Shown one piece after another: positions 19,939 to 28,424 of a stretch of 48,161 nt of DNA. Numbering within the stretch: position 1 is the stretch's first letter; each line of letters opens with the position of its first letter. A model generated the notes under the pieces. That model had not been told where the DNA came from. It saw only the letters and a program-made list of their open reading frames with translations, and did not search any database. The DNA lies in NCBI GenBank assembly GCA_002722845.1, contig PBND01000034.1, positions 1-48,161 of the forward strand. Reading direction: 5' to 3'. Made by a program: the position numbers and the translations under genes. This DNA comes from Myxococcales bacterium (lineage in GTDB: Bacteria > Myxococcota > UBA4151).

Positions 19939-20469
19939 TTACCGACGGCGATATTTTAGGGTGTAGCGGATGGGTTGGGCGAGTTCCTTGGACTCAACGG
20001 TCACCTGCCAGAGCATGAGTTGGCCATCCTGACTGAGAGAGATATGGTGGGTTCGCTTGCCTCGTTCGCTAACGAAACGTTCGATGAGGCGGGGGGATTC
20101 ATAAGATCTGCTCAGTGTCGCTTTCGTGCCCCGGGGGGTGATGATCGAACGAGGCTTCCCGTTTAAGTCGGTCCACCAGGCTTTGCGCAAGGGTGTCATG
20201 ATGAGCATTTTCCCGGCCTGCGTACTGATCGTAATCTCTGAAGCGATCTGATTGTTCTGTCGCAAGATATCCCCAGCCCGCCAGCGGACCAATAGGTTTC
20301 GGTTCGCAAGGCTCTTGTCGATGGCTTTGCCAACGGTCACGGCTTGCCGCTTGGCTTGCACCGGTTGATACCGGCCTGCAAAGGCTGCGGCTCCGACGGT
20401 CTCGTCCGGGGTGGTGGGACCGCCCCCGATGAGCAAGGGGAGTGCAACAAGTAGCGGGGACGAAAGCAC
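19939..20469 (-). CDS. Hypothetical secreted protein
   Basis: A 176-aa protein with a short hydrophobic N-terminus that looks like a Sec signal; it has no Cys, so it is not a lipoprotein. The GTG start at 20469 follows AAGGAG. The mature part is basic, with SEITISTQAGKMLIM and ISLSQDGQLMLWQVTV strand patterns and a C-terminal Lys-Tyr-Arg-Arg-Arg end, suggesting a small periplasmic beta-barrel or lipid-binding fold. I do not recognise the family. It lies 55 bases after holA with a TATAAT on its own strand in the gap, and 25 bases before the carboxylesterase. Confidence 0.6.
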   Translation of the reverse strand: MLSSPLLVALPLLIGGGPTTPDETVGAAAFAGRYQPVQAKRQAVTVGKAIDKSLANRNLLVRWRAGDILRQNNQIASEITISTQAGKMLIMTPLRKAWWTDLNGKPRSIITPRGTKATLSRSYESPRLIERFVSERGKRTHHISLSQDGQLMLWQVTVESKELAQPIRYTLKYRRR

Positions 20470-20505
20470 GGTACTCCTTGGTCTGTGATCTATTTAGGAT
20501 ACCAG

Positions 20506-20511
20506 ATTATA
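20506..20511 (-). promoter_or_regulatory. Candidate -10 box for the secreted-protein/carboxylesterase pair
   Basis: A perfect TATAAT read on the minus strand, about 37 bases before the GTG at 20469 and inside the 55-base gap after holA. No convincing TTGACA lies 16-18 bases upstream, so this is a candidate only. Confidence 0.35.
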
Positions 20512-20524
20512 GCCCAGACATTCC

Positions 20525-21523
20525 CTAAAGCGCACAAATCTCAAGGCAGAGAGCTTGGACGCTGCGGGTTTGCAGCGTGCGGGTGTCGCTGGCCCGCCAA
20601 CCGCCTTTGATTCGGCTCTCTGCCCGGCCCAGAGCGACCAGAGCACCGCCGATCGCCTGTGGGCTCCAACGGCGGGCATGGGGGGTCAGCTTTCGAACCT
20701 CCCAGTCTCGAATCCCAGCGGCTTTGGCCAGGTGCGGCCCCCGCAGGCCGCGATGGTGACCATCGACGATCTTTGCGAGCACACGAAATCGATATTGCAG
20801 GGCCGGGATCAGTTGGTAGCCGCTGACTTGGTCTTGCTCGAGGGCCTCAACCAGGGCCAGAGCCTCCGCCTGGGCCCGCCGGATCAGGTGATCGGCTAAG
20901 CGCCAAACATCCTCATCGAGCACATTTCTGACCATCTGGCGGACGGTTTCCCGATCCAAGGCCTCGCCCTCACTAAAGAGGACCAACTTTTGCACCTCGT
21001 TGCGCAGTAACTGACGGTCTCCCGCGACCGATGCGATCAGCAGGTCGACCGCTTCGGCGTCGAGCTGTAATTCCAGTCGCTCGAGTTCGCTCAAAAGCCA
21101 CCGTCTAAGGTTTTCGGGGCCGTAGTCCGGGTGGTCATGAATCCAGCCGGACTTTCTCGCCTTCTTGATCAGGCTCAAGCGGCCATCGGGTTTGCCCTGG
21201 CTCACCAGGACCAACAGCGTCGAAGGATTCGGCCCATCTAAATAGTCGGCGAGGCCTCGCAGGGTTTTTGCCGTGCTCGTTCCCCCGGTGCCGTGCCATT
21301 CCACCAAACGGGCTGGGGCGAAGGCTGGCATGGAATGACAGGCATCGAGGATCGAGCCTACGGTAAACTCGTCCCCGTAGAAGCGCTGCATATTCATTTC
21401 AGCCATGGGGCCTTCTCGAAAGGGAGCACGGATCCGGTCGAGGGTTTCTTGGATGCCGAGGGGGTCTGCCCCGCAGAGGAATGCGACCGGTCCATAGCGC
21501 TCCATGACCGCATCCTGATTCAC
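20525..21523 (-). CDS. holA: DNA polymerase III delta subunit
   Basis: Opens and loads the beta sliding clamp as part of the clamp-loader complex. The protein is 332 aa, about the usual 340. Features: YGPVAFLCGADPLGIQETLD at the start (the degenerate P-loop region of delta), LLVLVSQGKPDGR, WLLSELERLELQLDAEA followed by GDRQLLRNEVQKL, and the C-terminal helical region with YQLIPALQYRFR. The start is the GTG at 21523, which overlaps the TGA of the lptE-like gene as GTGA, with GGAGG seven bases upstream. The order leuS-lptE-holA is typical of Gram-negative bacteria. Confidence 0.88.
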   Translation of the reverse strand: MNQDAVMERYGPVAFLCGADPLGIQETLDRIRAPFREGPMAEMNMQRFYGDEFTVGSILDACHSMPAFAPARLVEWHGTGGTSTAKTLRGLADYLDGPNPSTLLVLVSQGKPDGRLSLIKKARKSGWIHDHPDYGPENLRRWLLSELERLELQLDAEAVDLLIASVAGDRQLLRNEVQKLVLFSEGEALDRETVRQMVRNVLDEDVWRLADHLIRRAQAEALALVEALEQDQVSGYQLIPALQYRFRVLAKIVDGHHRGLRGPHLAKAAGIRDWEVRKLTPHARRWSPQAIGGALVALGRAESRIKGGWRASDTRTLQTRSVQALCLEICAL

Positions 21524-21984
21524 TTGAGCACCTCCGCCAAGGCGTCGGCGAGGCGTTGCCCGAGACTTTCGGCTGCTCGTTGTAAGGCTTGAATTCGACC
21601 CGCGGGACTTCCTTCTGGATCCACCTGCACCGTGGCCCGGGCCCGATAGACCCGCGGCGAGCCCTCGATACGGGCGGTCGCTTCCACGGTGAACTGCTCG
21701 CCATAGGCGACGACGCCCGTCGGGACGCTGGAGTAAAGGGGCAACTCCTTCCATGGCTGGATCTCGATTTGGAGCGCCTTGGAGGGGCCGTTGCCACCGC
21801 GCAAGCCGCGGGCTGCTAGGGCCGCCGGGAGTCGGGCTCTGAGGGTTTCGCCCACCCTTTGGGCGCCCAAATCCCGTACGGTCACCGGCTGGAGTGGCCC
21901 GCCGTGCCGGTTTTCACCGACCGCAAAATGTAAGCCGCAGCCCATCCACAGCGCAGCGATTCCGATGGCGAGGCAGTTTTTCAT
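21520..21984 (-). CDS. lptE: LptE-like outer-membrane lipoprotein
   Basis: A 154-aa protein with a lipoprotein signal ending WMGC (Cys16). LptE plugs the LptD barrel and helps place lipopolysaccharide in the outer membrane. Sequence similarity in this family is low; the assignment leans on size, the lipobox, a VGETLRARL segment early on, an FTVEATARI strand, and above all the position between leuS and holA. The ATG is directly next to the leuS stop, and its own stop overlaps the holA start, so the three genes are translationally coupled. Confidence 0.7.
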   Translation of the reverse strand: MKNCLAIGIAALWMGCGLHFAVGENRHGGPLQPVTVRDLGAQRVGETLRARLPAALAARGLRGGNGPSKALQIEIQPWKELPLYSSVPTGVVAYGEQFTVEATARIEGSPRVYRARATVQVDPEGSPAGRIQALQRAAESLGQRLADALAEVLK

Positions 21985-24462
21985 TCAGCGAGCCACGAAG
22001 TTGACCAGACGCCCGGGCACGACGATCTCTTTGATGATTGTCTTGCCTTCGAGATGTCGCTGGACGTTTGCATCAGCTTTTGCCGCGGCGAGGATCTCGT
22101 CTTTGCCTGCATCGACAGGGACCTGAACTGTGCCCCGGAGTTTACCCATGACTTGCACCGCGATCGTGATCTCATCGGCCGCTGCCGCTTCCTCGTCTAC
22201 CGGTGGCCAGTCACAGTTGATGAGGGGGGTGTCACCGCCGAGGCGGAACCACAGCTCGTCAGCGATATGGGGCGCAAAGGGGGCGAGGGCCTGAACCGAG
22301 AGGATGATCGCCTCCCGGGCGACGGCTGGGTGGACATTGAGTTCACCACCGAGGCCCGAGGCATTGACGGCGTTCATGTGCTCCATGATCGCTGCGATTG
22401 CCGTGTTGAAATGCAGATGCTGCTCGATGTCTTTGCTGACCTTTTTAAGCATCCAATGGGTGCTTCGCCGTAGTTCCCGGTCGGCTTTGGACAGGGTCTC
22501 GGGCAGGGGCGTGTTTGGGAGTTCGGCGGCAGCGAGCCCGAGGCGCCAGACCCGCTTCAGGAAGCGATAGCTACCCTCCACCCCGTTCGGATTCCATTCC
22601 AGTTCCTTCTCCGGCGGTGCGGCGAAGAGCATGAAGAGCCTGGCGGTGTCTGCACCATAGCGGTCGATGATCTCATTGGGATCGACCACATTGCCTTTGG
22701 ACTTGCTCATCTTCGCGCCGTCCTTGATCACCATCCCCTGACAGGTCAGCCGCTCGAAGGGCTCACGGGTCTCGAAGTATCCGGCATCGGCCAGGAACTT
22801 GGTAAAGAAGCGAGCATAGAGCAGGTGCATGCAGGCATGCTCGACGCCACCGATGTAATGGTTCACTGGAAACCATTTCGCCACGGCTTCGGGGGCAAAG
22901 GGGAGCGTCTCATTCCGGGGGTCGAGGTAGCGCAGGAAATACCAACTGGACTCCCAAAAGGTATCGAAGGTGTCGGTTTCTCGAATCGCCGGGGTTCCAC
23001 ATTGGGGGCAATCAACATGCTTCCAAGTCGGGTGGTCGGCCAGGGGTGAGCCTGCACCTGAGAACGACACGTCTTGGGGTAACTCCACCGGCAGTTCGTC
23101 ATCGGGAACAGGCACGATGCCACAGGTCCCGCAATGGACCACTGGAATGGGGCAGCCCCAGTACCGTTGGCGGCTGACCCCCCAGTCACGGAGGCGGAAG
23201 TTGATCGTTGGACCGCCTCGGTCCATGGTTTGCAGTCGCTCTGAAATCGCGGTTTTCGCCGCTTCATAGTCCAGCCCATCGAAGCCGGGGGAATTGAACA
23301 ATTGGCCCCCGCCTTCATAGGCTGCTTCCATCGTCTCAGGCACCAGAGGCTCGTCGACATCTGGCGGCTGAATCACGGGGACCAGATCGAGCCCATAGGC
23401 CCGGGCAAACTCGAAGTCCCTTTGATCGTGGGCCGGCACGCTCATCACAGCGCCGGTGCCGTAGTCCATGAGGACGAAGTTCGCGATCCAGATAGGAATC
23501 TTCCGGTCCAGCAGGGGGTGCTGGGCGTACATCCCCGTGAAGATGCCTTTCTTCTCTTTCACTTCACCATGGCCCGCCGAATTCTTCTCGGCCTGGACCT
23601 GGTCGACAAAAGCTTCCACGGCAGCGGTTGTCCCGGCCCGCTGGGCTAAATCAAGGGCGAGCGGATGTTCGGCGGCCAGGGCCATATAGGTACAGCCCAG
23701 AAGCGTATCAGGGCGGGTGGTAAAGACCGTAACGGGCTCAAGGTCATCGACACCGTCGACTTTGAAGTCGATCCGGGCACCCACGGAGCGACCGATCCAG
23801 TTACGTTGCATCGCCCGCACCGCATCGGGCCACGCGTCGAGTTGGTCGAGTGCTTCGAGGAGTTCCTCGGCGTAATCCGTGATCCGAATCGACCAACTTT
23901 CCAGTTCCCGTTTCTCGACGGGGGCACCGCTGCGCCAGCCACAGCCGTCGACCACCTGCTCGTTGGCAAGAACCGTCTGGTCCACGGGGTCCCAGTTAAC
24001 CCATTGCTTGGAGCGATAGGCGACCCCCCGCTCGAGCATCTCGAGAAAGATCTTCTGTTCCCAGCGGTAGTAACCTGGATGGCAGGTCGCCAATTCCCGA
24101 TCCCAGTCGTAGCTCAGACCCATCCGCTGTAACTGCTCCCGCATCTCGTCGATATTGGCGTAGGTCCACGTGCCGGGGTGACTGTTGTTTTTAATCGCCG
24201 CGTTTTCCGCCGGCATGCCAAAGGCATCCCAGCCGATCGGGGGCAGCACATCGTAGCCCTGCATCCGGAGATAGCGGCAGTGGGCATCGCCGATCGAATA
24301 GTTGCGGACGTGCCCCATATGGATGCGCCCACTAGGGTAAGGAAACATTTCAAGGAGGTAATAGGGCTCGCCGCCCTGTTCGTTGGCCCGGTAGACCCCC
24401 TGGGCCTCCCATGTCGCCTGCCAGCGGGATTCGATTTCCTGGGGGTCGTAGTCAGCGCTCAC
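21985..24462 (-). CDS. leuS: Leucyl-tRNA synthetase
   Basis: Charges tRNA-Leu with leucine. The protein is 825 aa, within the bacterial range. Class I motifs are clear: PSGRIHMGHVRN (HIGH variant HMGH at 48-51) and KMSKS at 584-588. The CP1 editing domain is present, with a VFTTRPDTLLG region. Two CxxC pairs (HCGTCG and DCPQCG) bracket the zinc-knuckle region. The GTG at 24462 is chosen because GGAG lies about eight bases upstream and the SADYDPQEIE start fits the family. It is the first gene of the leftward leuS-lptE-holA group and divergent from rpsT. Confidence 0.95.
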   Translation of the reverse strand: MSADYDPQEIESRWQATWEAQGVYRANEQGGEPYYLLEMFPYPSGRIHMGHVRNYSIGDAHCRYLRMQGYDVLPPIGWDAFGMPAENAAIKNNSHPGTWTYANIDEMREQLQRMGLSYDWDRELATCHPGYYRWEQKIFLEMLERGVAYRSKQWVNWDPVDQTVLANEQVVDGCGWRSGAPVEKRELESWSIRITDYAEELLEALDQLDAWPDAVRAMQRNWIGRSVGARIDFKVDGVDDLEPVTVFTTRPDTLLGCTYMALAAEHPLALDLAQRAGTTAAVEAFVDQVQAEKNSAGHGEVKEKKGIFTGMYAQHPLLDRKIPIWIANFVLMDYGTGAVMSVPAHDQRDFEFARAYGLDLVPVIQPPDVDEPLVPETMEAAYEGGGQLFNSPGFDGLDYEAAKTAISERLQTMDRGGPTINFRLRDWGVSRQRYWGCPIPVVHCGTCGIVPVPDDELPVELPQDVSFSGAGSPLADHPTWKHVDCPQCGTPAIRETDTFDTFWESSWYFLRYLDPRNETLPFAPEAVAKWFPVNHYIGGVEHACMHLLYARFFTKFLADAGYFETREPFERLTCQGMVIKDGAKMSKSKGNVVDPNEIIDRYGADTARLFMLFAAPPEKELEWNPNGVEGSYRFLKRVWRLGLAAAELPNTPLPETLSKADRELRRSTHWMLKKVSKDIEQHLHFNTAIAAIMEHMNAVNASGLGGELNVHPAVAREAIILSVQALAPFAPHIADELWFRLGGDTPLINCDWPPVDEEAAAADEITIAVQVMGKLRGTVQVPVDAGKDEILAAAKADANVQRHLEGKTIIKEIVVPGRLVNFVAR

Positions 24463-24499
24463 CGTGAATTCTCCTACGGGAAGCAGGTGGTTATGCCCT

Positions 24500-24528
24500 G
24501 ACAGCGTAGCTGTCCAGAGGAGCCTCTG
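24500..24528 (-). promoter_or_regulatory. Two tandem short hairpins in the leuS leader
   Basis: Two perfect 6-bp inverted repeats lie side by side: GACAGC/GCTGTC (24500-24514, 3-base loop) and CAGAGG/CCTCTG (24515-24528, 2-base loop). They sit 38-66 bases upstream of the leuS start. They could be RNA hairpins or operator sites; no T-box sequence is visible. Confidence 0.3.
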
Positions 24529-24635
24529 AGGGAAGCCTGCGCCGGTTGATCGATGCCATTTCCGTTGACAGCGCCTCCGAGCAGCCATAATGGCAGCCCG
24601 CTTCGCTCCCTGAGGGGGCGGTTTGAGGAGGCAAA

Positions 24636-24893
24636 ATGGCAAATAGCGCCAGCGCCATGAAGCGGGTTCGTCAGAACGAGAAGCGTCGACTTCGTAACCG
24701 TGTGGTCCACGGGTCCTACCGCAACGCGGTGGCCACCGCGCGTGAGGCCATCGATACCGGGTCCGATCAGGCAGCCGCTTTGGTGGCGGAAGCCAGTCGC
24801 CAGTTGGATCGGGCCGTGACCAAGGGGGTGTTGCACCGCTCCACAGCCAGCCGGCGTATCAGTCGTCTGGCGAAGGCCCTTGCGAACAACTGA
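24636..24893 (+). CDS. rpsT: 30S ribosomal protein S20
   Basis: An 85-aa basic, helical protein that binds 16S rRNA early in 30S assembly. MANSASAMKRVRQNEKRRLRN and the late TASRRISRLAKAL are characteristic of the family. GAGGAGG precedes the ATG. It is divergent from leuS and followed by a terminator-like hairpin before the yqeY gene. Confidence 0.95.
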   Translation: MANSASAMKRVRQNEKRRLRNRVVHGSYRNAVATAREAIDTGSDQAAALVAEASRQLDRAVTKGVLHRSTASRRISRLAKALANN

Positions 24894-24937
24894 TCGACGG
24901 ATTCCGTCCTCTGCTTGAGGACGAGTACGGACTTGAG

Positions 24938-24968
24938 ACGGGGCCCCTCAGCGGCCCCGTTTCTCATT
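24938..24968 (+). terminator. Terminator-like hairpin after rpsT
   Basis: An 8-bp perfect stem (ACGGGGCC at 24938-24945 with GGCCCCGT at 24953-24960) with a 7-base loop, followed by a short T-rich tail (TTCTCATT). The weak tail suggests partial termination, leaving some readthrough into yqeY-dnaG. Confidence 0.65.
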
Positions 24969-24979
24969 GAAGGGAAGCC

Positions 24980-25423
24980 ATGCAGACCCAGATCATGGAT
25001 GCCATGAAAGCGGCGATGAAGGCCCGAGACGCGGTGCGGTTGACCGCCCTGCGGGCCATCAAGTCGGCCCTCAAGAACCAAGAAATCGATCAGGGCTCCG
25101 CCTTGAGTGATGCCGATTGCATCAAGGTCATCCGGGCCCAAGCGAAGCAGATTCGTGAGACGATCGCTGGCTTCGAAGCGGCCGACCGAGGGGGTGAAGC
25201 CGATGAGGCTCGGGCCCAACTCGAGGTCATGGAGTCATTCCTGCCTTCCGCGCTCAGCGACGATGAGGTTGCCGCCCTGGTCGCCCGGGCCATCGAAGCC
25301 TCTGGCGCCACGTCGATGCGAGACATGGGGGCGGTGATGAAGCTGGCCACCGAAGAAGCTGCGGGAAGGGCCGATGGCCGGCAGTTGTCGACAGCGGTCA
25401 AGGCGGCGCTGCTGGGAGGTTAA
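24980..25423 (+). CDS. YqeY/GatB-like domain protein
   Basis: A 147-aa cytoplasmic protein of the YqeY family, related to the tail domain of GatB, the amidotransferase subunit that handles misacylated tRNA. Family features: an N-terminal helix with MKAAMKARD followed by LTALRAIKSALKNQEID, EVMESFLPSALSDDE, and a late DMGAVMKLA segment and GRADGRQLS. Its exact role is not known. The dnaG start codon follows its stop directly, so the two are co-transcribed and probably coupled. Confidence 0.9.
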   Translation: MQTQIMDAMKAAMKARDAVRLTALRAIKSALKNQEIDQGSALSDADCIKVIRAQAKQIRETIAGFEAADRGGEADEARAQLEVMESFLPSALSDDEVAALVARAIEASGATSMRDMGAVMKLATEEAAGRADGRQLSTAVKAALLGG

Positions 25424-27136
25424 ATGGCCGATAGGGAGGTCATCGAGGCGATCAAGGAACGAATCGACTTGGTCGAATTGATCGGCGAGACCGTCACCCT
25501 CCAAAAACGTGGCCAAAACTTTCTGGGCCTTTGCCCCTTCCACAACGAGAAGACGCCTAGTTTTAACGTGAGCCCCCAGCGGGGCAGCTACTATTGTTTC
25601 GGCTGTCAGGCGAAGGGGGACCTCTTCGACTGGGTGCAAGAGCAGGAATTCTTAAGTTTCCCTGAGGCCCTCGAGCGTTTGGCTGCCCGGGCTGGGGTCG
25701 AGTTGAAGCGTCGGGGCGGTGGGGGCGGTGAGCGGGAAGCCTCGGTCGACGATGGGCATCGGCAACGCATGGATGATTGCCGTCGAGTCTGCCGAGATGC
25801 GATCCGCCTGTTCGCTGATGCTTTGGCCGCGCCGGTTGGCGCCGCAGCCCGTGCTTATCTTCAGGACCGTGGGATCAGCCGAAAGATCATCGAAAGCGCT
25901 GGTTTTGGTTTCGCACCGGCCGATGCGCTGAGTCATCTGAACGCCAGCGAAGACCTCTTGCAAATGGCCGGTCTCTTGGTGGGGCGCCGATTCCTTTTTG
26001 CCGACCGGATCGTCCTCCCACTTCGGGATGAGCAGGGGCGCCCTGTGGCTTTTACTGGCCGGCGCTTCTTGCCCGAGACTGAAGGCGGTAAGTACGTCAA
26101 CTCGCCGGCGACACCGGTCTTCGAAAAGAGTCGTCTGCTCTACGGGCTCGACCGGGCGAGAACGGCCCTGCGCAATCAGCAGCCTCTGATTCTTGTGGAA
26201 GGTCCACTGGATGGCCTGGCCCTGGAGCAATACGGCATCGACGGGGCCATCGCAGGTTCAGGAACATCCTTGTCAGCCTATCATGCCGAGTTGATCGCCC
26301 GGCGGAGTCGGGGCGTGCATCCGGTGCTTCTCTTCGACGGGGATCAGGCCGGTCGGGATGCGGCGGAGAAGGCGGCCTTTCTCCTCCTCGGTGCTGGCTT
26401 AAGCCCCCGGGTTATTCACCTCGCTGACTCGGAGGACCCAGACAGTTGGGTTCGCTCCGTGGGCGAAGGGGAAGCCCGCCGTCGGATTGAGAATGCACCG
26501 GCCGTTCTGGACCAAGTCATCGATGCGCTTAACCGAGCACCGGCCCAGACCGTGGACGAGAAGAGTGCCCGGGAGACAGAGGCTGGCCGCTGGCTGGCCC
26601 AAATTCCTGATGGCCCCCTGCTCAATGCGTTTTCGGACCGGCTGCTGGAGCTTCTGGGGCGACTGCCCAGTCTGCCCACGCGGCGTCGCCAGCGACCCCT
26701 CGAAGCCGAGATGAATCTTCGAGAGGATCGCCTGGAAGTGCCCCCTCGATTACGACAAATGGGTACCGATCGCCCCCGGGTCGCCGCCTTATGGAATCGC
26801 TGGTGCATGACCGTCGAAGCGAGCCACGGTGAGCGATTGGCCCAGTGGGGACTCGGTATGCCAACGATCCCCTTGAGTGGTGGCTCGTTGGGGCAGCCGG
26901 GGGACCGGCAGCTTCATCAGCAAGTCCTCCGTTGTTTGAACCAACTGCATATTCAGGCGATGCGCGTGTTGCGGCAATCTGGTGGTCAAGAAGGGCCGAA
27001 TCTCGAGGCCCAACAATTGCTCAACCGCCTCTTTCACCGAGCGCAACCAAGGCGACTTCTTGAAGAACTTGTTCGCATGGATGCGGAACTCGACTTGAAA
27101 GCTTTGGATCATGGCGATATGGAGCCGCCGCCTTGA
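25424..27136 (+). CDS. dnaG: DNA primase
   Basis: Makes RNA primers for DNA replication. The 570-aa protein has the three DnaG parts. The N-terminal zinc-binding domain has the CHC2 ligands C37, H40, C58 and C61 (CPFH and CFGC). The TOPRIM catalytic core follows, with LVEGPLDG supplying the Glu and LFDGDQAG the Asp pair. The C-terminal ~180 residues form a helical domain for helicase contact. The start ATG abuts the yqeY stop. A tRNA gene begins six bases after the stop, and no rpoD follows. Confidence 0.95.
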   Translation: MADREVIEAIKERIDLVELIGETVTLQKRGQNFLGLCPFHNEKTPSFNVSPQRGSYYCFGCQAKGDLFDWVQEQEFLSFPEALERLAARAGVELKRRGGGGGEREASVDDGHRQRMDDCRRVCRDAIRLFADALAAPVGAAARAYLQDRGISRKIIESAGFGFAPADALSHLNASEDLLQMAGLLVGRRFLFADRIVLPLRDEQGRPVAFTGRRFLPETEGGKYVNSPATPVFEKSRLLYGLDRARTALRNQQPLILVEGPLDGLALEQYGIDGAIAGSGTSLSAYHAELIARRSRGVHPVLLFDGDQAGRDAAEKAAFLLLGAGLSPRVIHLADSEDPDSWVRSVGEGEARRRIENAPAVLDQVIDALNRAPAQTVDEKSARETEAGRWLAQIPDGPLLNAFSDRLLELLGRLPSLPTRRRQRPLEAEMNLREDRLEVPPRLRQMGTDRPRVAALWNRWCMTVEASHGERLAQWGLGMPTIPLSGGSLGQPGDRQLHQQVLRCLNQLHIQAMRVLRQSGGQEGPNLEAQQLLNRLFHRAQPRRLLEELVRMDAELDLKALDHGDMEPPP

Positions 27137-27142
27137 ATCAGG

Positions 27143-27217
27143 GGGCCCGTAGCTCAACGGTAGAGCACTCGGCTCATAACCGACGGCGTCCAGGTTCGAA
27201 TCCTGGCGGGCCTACCA
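27143..27217 (+). tRNA. tRNA with CAT anticodon (Met elongator or lysidine-type Ile2)
   Basis: A 75-base cloverleaf with encoded CCA. Acceptor stem 27143-27149 pairs with 27207-27213 (one G-T pair), D stem GCTC/GAGC, anticodon loop CTCATAA with CAT at 27175-27177, and T stem CCAGG/CCTGG with loop TTCGAAT. The anticodon stem has four good pairs and a C-C mismatch at its outer end (27168/27184). C4-G69 and C5-G68 in the acceptor stem are as in E. coli tRNA-Ile2, a substrate of the lysidine synthase TilS, so the amino acid is not certain. Confidence 0.9.
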
Positions 27218-27230
27218 TCGTAGGAAGGAT

Positions 27231-28037
27231 GTGCTGACTTTGAGCACCGAATTGCAGAATCTCGCGGCGCTACAAGCAACCCAGGACCGAATTGATGAGG
27301 CGCTGTCGGCCCTCGATGAGCTCAAGGCGGAAGTTCAGGAGCACAGCGCGACCCAGGCAGAATTGCTGAAGAAGCGTAATGATGTTCAGGATCGTTTCGA
27401 TACGGCGCAGCGGGCTTGGCAGGACCTCGAATCCGGTGTGGCGAGCCGGAAGGAGGAGCTTCGACAGTGGGAAAACCGGATGAACGGTCTTTCCGATTGG
27501 CGCGAGCAACAGGCTCTACAGGCAGCGATTCGTGACCAGAAGCGACAGATCGAATATGGTGAGCGAGATATTCGTGAAAAGGTCGAGCAGGTCACGGCCC
27601 TCGAAGACGAATACAACGGCGCTCAGGAAGCTCTTGAGGATGTCGAGCGCAAGGTTGCTGATGGTGAAGCAGCCTATGCTGGTCAGCGGCAAGAGATCGA
27701 AGACAACCTGGCGGCGGAATATCAAACTCGGGATGAACTTCTGGCCGCGTGCCCCGCAAGTGAGCGCCGCCGGTGGGAGAACTTCAGCCGACGGTCCCAA
27801 TCTAAGGTGGTTGTGACTGCCCACGATGGCGTTTGTGGTCATTGCCACGTCAGTCTCTTGCCCATGGACTGGATCGAGGTGCTGAAGAAAGAGAAGCCGG
27901 TGAGTTGTACCGGTTGTCAGCGCATTATCGTGCACGAGAGTTTTCTGCAGACGGAGACCGATGCCGTTCCGGTGGCAGAGGCAAGCGACGCGTCTGCTGA
28001 GCAAGAAGCCGACCAGCCTCAGGCAGAGGCCGGCTGA
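27231..28037 (+). CDS. CT398-like coiled-coil protein with C4 zinc ribbon
   Basis: A 268-aa protein. Residues ~5-170 are a long antiparallel coiled coil (heptads of Leu, Glu, Gln, Arg). A C4 zinc ribbon follows: VCGHCH and SCTGCQRI about 27 residues apart. This is the CT398/zf-RING_7 architecture seen in many bacteria. The C-terminal ~30 residues are acidic and Ala-rich. The start is uncertain: GTG at 27231 with TAGGA five bases upstream, or TTG at 27240 with AGGAAGG eleven bases upstream. It lies between the tRNA and the RNase P RNA, and its stop codon overlaps the RNA's first bases. Confidence 0.85.
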   Translation: MLTLSTELQNLAALQATQDRIDEALSALDELKAEVQEHSATQAELLKKRNDVQDRFDTAQRAWQDLESGVASRKEELRQWENRMNGLSDWREQQALQAAIRDQKRQIEYGERDIREKVEQVTALEDEYNGAQEALEDVERKVADGEAAYAGQRQEIEDNLAAEYQTRDELLAACPASERRRWENFSRRSQSKVVVTAHDGVCGHCHVSLLPMDWIEVLKKEKPVSCTGCQRIIVHESFLQTETDAVPVAEASDASAEQEADQPQAEAG

Positions 28038-28408
28038 GATCTCGGAGGTGTGGGGCCGCGGGGATGACCGCTGGCTTCGATTGAAAGCGGGAGGAAAGTC
28101 CGGGCGTCACAGGGCAGGGTGCAGGCTAACGGCCTGTCAGGGTAACCTGAAGGAAAGTGCCACAGAGAACAGACCGCATCGGCCTCGGCCGGTGCAAGGG
28201 TGAAACGGTGCGGTAAGAGCGCACCGCGCCCCGGGAGATCGGGGCGGCACGGTAAACCCCACTCGGCGCAAGGGAGGACAGATGGCTAAGGTGGCCCGTC
28301 TCGTCTGTCCGTTCAAACCGCTGGCGACTGCAGGTAACTGCAGCCCTGGATGAATGGTCATCGTAACAGAACCCGGCTTATACCGCGACCCCGCTCCTCT
28401 GGGATCTC
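28036..28408 (+). ncRNA. rnpB: RNase P RNA, bacterial class A
   Basis: The catalytic RNA that matures the 5' ends of tRNAs. The universally conserved core is present: GAGGAAAGTCCGGGC at 28091-28105 and ACAGAACCCGGCTTATA at 28366-28382, which form the P4 pairing, and a GGTAACTGCAG-type segment and TGAATGGTCATC between. The ends pair as P1: 28036-28048 with 28396-28408, 13 pairs with two G-U wobbles. The mature 5' end may be a few bases off. The RNA appears to overlap the last two bases of the upstream stop codon. Confidence 0.95.
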
Positions 28409-28424
28409 GACGGCTACCGTCGAG
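28406..28424 (+). terminator. Hairpin at the 3' end of the RNase P RNA
   Basis: A perfect 8-bp stem, CTCGACGG (28406-28413) with CCGTCGAG (28417-28424), loop CTA. The nearest T-run is GTTTTC about 15 bases on, so termination here is plausible but weak. The 115 bases from here to 28540 hold no recognisable feature. Confidence 0.45.

Noticed and set aside
24463-24535. T-box riboswitch upstream of leuS
   Set aside because: No T-box sequence or specifier-loop layout is seen, and the leader is short; only small hairpins are present.
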